From assembly GCA_029932795.1 (NCBI GenBank), contig JAOZPL010000051.1:1-9679 (forward strand): 9,679 nucleotides of DNA, in the 5' to 3' direction. A program made the translations under genes and the position numbers. Origin of the DNA: Candidatus Zixiibacteriota bacterium (GTDB taxonomy: Bacteria; Zixibacteria; MSB-5A5; GN15; FEB-12). Shown here in pieces: positions 7,496 through 9,679 of this stretch. The first letter of the stretch is position 1, and each line of letters starts with the position of its first letter. The notes under the pieces were generated by a model, which was not told where the DNA came from, did not search any database, and was given only the letters and a program-made list of their open reading frames with translations.

Positions 7496-7710
7496 GATAT
7501 TGTATCCGGTAACCTGAAGCAATAGTTATTCAAGGTTGGATCAGGCGTTTCTGAGATTATCGCGTCGCGGGTGTGTTGCTTCTCCAGCAGAGGGGCCGGT
7601 ATTTATCTTTGACGGGGACACCACACGGTGCAGGATAATCCTAAACGTTATAAGGGATATGGCTAGGGTGGGTGTTCCGGAGGGTCCTCGCACTTGGCCA
7701 AGATCACCGG
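7496..7710. other. Intergenic stretch behind the response regulator gene, no gene recognised
   Basis: Together with the promoter region this forms a 313-nt gap. I see no convincing coding frame, tRNA or repeat family. Small symmetric elements are present: the perfect palindrome CTTGGCCAAG (7693-7702), AGGATAATCCT and CACC-ACAC-GGTG. None is followed by a T-tract on the minus strand, so I see no clear terminator for the regulator gene; read-through into the hydrolase operon is possible. Confidence 0.4.
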
Positions 7711-9066
7711 CTAGGGTACACCCACGGCCTGGCCTTGTCTCTTTGCCCGTGATTTGGCCATAACACGGTCCATTTCAGACAGCAACTCATCCAGTTGAAA
7801 CGGCTTCCAGATCAGGGCGTCCACACCATGCTCTGTGATAAGATCCTCCGGTTCGAAGCCGAGTTGATCCAGATATGCCGAGATAATGATGATAGGTATG
7901 TCAGCCAGTTCTTTGGAGGCTCTCATGCGTTTAACAACAGCAATTCCACCGCCCACGCTGCCGGGCATCATTATGTCCAGGATGATCAGATCGGGCCTTT
8001 CGGACTCCAGGTAATCGAGTGCCTGGTCGGAATCCGTCACCTCAGTCACGAAATGCCCGGATTCTCTCAGGGTGAAGGCTACCAGCCTGCGTATGTGGCC
8101 TTCATCGTCGGCAACCAGTATCTTGAGAGAGCCGTTTTTAGCAACGGGAGTCGTTGTATTGCCGGTGTGTGACAGGGACATGTTCTCCTCCCAGACGACG
8201 ACACAGTTCTTCCCGCGTTCCCGTGCCTTTTGAGCAGCGGTCTTAGCTCTGGTTAGAATCGTATTGTAATCCATTCCATCCTGGGGTACCTGAGCAATAC
8301 CGGCACTGAACGAGAACTTGCGGTCAATGCCGTCCAGCACGAGTTCATTAAGGCGCTTGAGAAGTCCGGTGACCGCTGTTTGTGCCCCGGGTATATCGGC
8401 GTTAAGTATATAGTAGAGGAACCTGTCCTCTCCGTATCGGCCGATCAGGTCGGTTGACCGGGTGTTGTTTTTGAGAATCTGGACAAGATTCAGCAGGACA
8501 AGATTACCCGTCTGCTGCCCGTGGCGATCATTGATCTCAGTGAAATCATCAAGCTCGAGGATGGCGAGACAACCCCGTTCCTTGTATCTCTGTATTCGTT
8601 TCAATTCCCGTTTGACGGCGGTCTCGAAAGCGTCGCTGTTCAAAAGGCCGGTCGAGGGATCGTTCAACGTCCCGGCCACCTGTTCTGCCTGCTTCCCAAG
8701 AACCTCTTCTACCTTGGATACCAGTACCTGTGGGTCGAACGGCTTGGTGATATAGCCATCGACTCCCAGTTCCATTCCCCTTATTTGTTCACTCACCTGG
8801 GCGTTGGCGGTGACGAAGATGAACGGGATATGCCGGTATTCAGGATTGGCCAGTATCTTCTGGCGGAACGTGTAGCCATCCATCTCCGGCATTTTGACAT
8901 CGCTGATGATAAGATCCACCCGTTGCTGACTCAGCATCTCTAAGCCTGCGGTGCCGGTCGAGACAGTGATAGCCTTGAATCCCCTGGACGTCAGGCTGTA
9001 GGCAATAAGCTTCTCCGCGTGGCGATCGTCCTCAAGGATGAGTATTGTGTTGGTGTTTTCTTTCAT
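7711..9066 (-). CDS. REC-GGDEF-REC response regulator with degenerate GGDEF and retained I-site
   Basis: 451 residues. REC1 (about 6-123) has the acidic pocket E12/D13/D14, phospho-acceptor D56 (LIISDVKMPEMDG), T86 and K108 (ITKPF). REC2 (about 314-436) has D320/D321, D364 (LIILDIMMPG), S396 and K421 (IWKPF). Both look able to be phosphorylated. Between them, residues about 134-293 are a GGDEF domain by layout (DPSTGLLN, SAGIAQVPQDG, KARERGKN). Its signature reads GEDRF (212-216) instead of GGDEF, the usual first metal Asp is E171 and the usual GD pair near 187-188 is GN, so diguanylate cyclase activity is unlikely. The inhibitory-site motif RxxD is intact (R203-S-T-D206) at the standard five-residue distance, which suggests a c-di-GMP receptor. 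GAGG lies 5 nt before the start. The gene begins 26 nt after the kinase stop and is probably its partner. Confidence 0.93.
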   Translation of the reverse strand: MKENTNTILILEDDRHAEKLIAYSLTSRGFKAITVSTGTAGLEMLSQQRVDLIISDVKMPEMDGYTFRQKILANPEYRHIPFIFVTANAQVSEQIRGMELGVDGYITKPFDPQVLVSKVEEVLGKQAEQVAGTLNDPSTGLLNSDAFETAVKRELKRIQRYKERGCLAILELDDFTEINDRHGQQTGNLVLLNLVQILKNNTRSTDLIGRYGEDRFLYYILNADIPGAQTAVTGLLKRLNELVLDGIDRKFSFSAGIAQVPQDGMDYNTILTRAKTAAQKARERGKNCVVVWEENMSLSHTGNTTTPVAKNGSLKILVADDEGHIRRLVAFTLRESGHFVTEVTDSDQALDYLESERPDLIILDIMMPGSVGGGIAVVKRMRASKELADIPIIIISAYLDQLGFEPEDLITEHGVDALIWKPFQLDELLSEMDRVMAKSRAKRQGQAVGVP

Positions 9067-9092
9067 GTCAGCCTCATCTGTTATGCCTCGCG

Positions 9093-9679
9093 TCAGGCCG
9101 TAGGCATGCCTCCCTTTGCAATCGTTTCTTTAGTTTCTGTCTCATGGATCAGCGGGAGCCTCACGGTAAACGTGGTGCCCTCGTCGACCTTGCTGGTTAC
9201 TTCGACATTCCCTCCATGCAGTTCGACCATCTGCTTGACGATAGGCAGTCCCAGGCCGGTGCCGGGTATTTCCTCCTGGGTATGCTGAACCCGGTAGAAG
9301 CGGTCAAATATCCGGCCCAAGTCTTTTTCGGAAATACCGATGCCGGTATCACTTATTGAAACGCTTACGCTAGAATCATCACAGGTGAGTTGAGCAATTA
9401 CGGTTCCTCCGGGCAGAGTGAACTTGACTGCGTTCGAGATCAGGTTGAGGAAGATACGGTAGACCTTATCGTAATCGGCCTTGATGGCCGGGAAGGCGGG
9501 CTGTACTCTGATGAACATTTTGATCTTCTTTTTTTCCAGTTCGATTGAGAGTTTGTTCTTGATCGAGTCAATAATGTCGGGCAACTGGATCATTTTCTTA
9601 CAGAGTTTCTGCCTGCCGGATTCTATGCGTGATATTTCCAGCACGTCTTCTATAAGGGCTGTAAGGCGGTCGGATTCCA
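9093..9679 (-). CDS. Sensor histidine kinase, C-terminal part (5' end outside window)
   Basis: 194 residues are visible and the frame stays open to the window edge (first visible residues ESDRLTALIEDVLEISRIESG), so the GTG at 9644 is internal. That stretch is the second dimerisation helix of a HisKA domain; the phospho-accepting His lies outside. A complete HATPase_c domain follows: N box FLNLISNAVKFT (near 9425-9455), G1 box ISDTGIGIS, F box IFDRFYRV, G2 box GTGLGLPIVKQMVELHGG, and the closing EGTTFTVRLPL. All main ATP-binding motifs look intact, so it should be an active kinase. No receiver domain follows; the protein ends about 20 residues after the ATPase domain. Sensor domain and stimulus cannot be seen. 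The adjacent REC-GGDEF-REC gene, 26 nt downstream on the same strand, is the likely phosphotransfer target. Confidence 0.95.
   Translation of the reverse strand, partial: ESDRLTALIEDVLEISRIESGRQKLCKKMIQLPDIIDSIKNKLSIELEKKKIKMFIRVQPAFPAIKADYDKVYRIFLNLISNAVKFTLPGGTVIAQLTCDDSSVSVSISDTGIGISEKDLGRIFDRFYRVQHTQEEIPGTGLGLPIVKQMVELHGGNVEVTSKVDEGTTFTVRLPLIHETETKETIAKGGMPTA

Noticed and set aside
7693..7702. Palindrome CTTGGCCAAG as an attachment or integration site
   Set aside because: It is a single 10-bp copy with no partner repeat, no integrase and no tRNA in the window.
7536..7763. 75-codon plus-strand open frame in the intergenic gap
   Set aside because: It overlaps the 3' end of the regulator gene, has no good ribosome binding site, and its translation matches no pattern I recognise.
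9642..9644. GTG at 9644 as the start of the kinase gene
   Set aside because: The frame continues upstream to the window edge with HisKA helix sequence (ESDRLTALIEDV), so this codon is internal.
1..9679. Mobile element, CRISPR array, toxin-antitoxin or defence system
   Set aside because: No transposase, integrase, regularly spaced repeats, small paired genes or nuclease-type motifs were seen on either strand.

Overview
The window looks like chromosomal DNA from a Gram-negative-type bacterium of the FCB superphylum, possibly a candidate phylum such as Zixibacteria, Latescibacteria or KSB1. The main evidence is the 871-residue secreted protein ending in a type IX/FlgD-like sorting domain. Supporting evidence is the number of lipoproteins and TPR proteins, the REC-GGDEF-REC regulator and moderate GC content. 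The phylum is inferred from gene style; no rRNA or marker gene is present. I see no mobile element, CRISPR array, tRNA or rRNA.

Layout. The plus strand (1-4414) carries the 3' end of a TPR protein and, 7 nt downstream, a large secreted protein with a C-terminal sorting domain, followed by a good intrinsic terminator. After a 269-nt gap comes a lipoprotein of the DUF6599 type. A GC-rich hairpin separates these from convergent minus-strand genes (4542-9679). In minus-strand transcription order those are the 3' end of a sensor histidine kinase, a REC-GGDEF-REC response regulator, a lipoprotein alpha/beta-hydrolase with a TPR tail, and a Tat-exported aldo/keto reductase with two 4Fe-4S motifs.

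How the genes may work together. The kinase and regulator are 26 nt apart and probably form one signalling pair. The hydrolase and reductase are 42 nt apart, both carry export signals, and probably form a cell-envelope operon. That operon has its own candidate TTGACA promoter in the 313-nt gap behind the regulator gene.

Two proteins have lost key catalytic residues while keeping their folds. The hydrolase has Gly in place of the nucleophile Ser (GLGFG for GxSxG) but keeps the likely Asp and His. The GGDEF domain reads GEDRF and has lost further active-site residues, yet keeps the RxxD inhibitory site that binds c-di-GMP. These are the observations most worth following up. No clearly new multi-gene system is evident.
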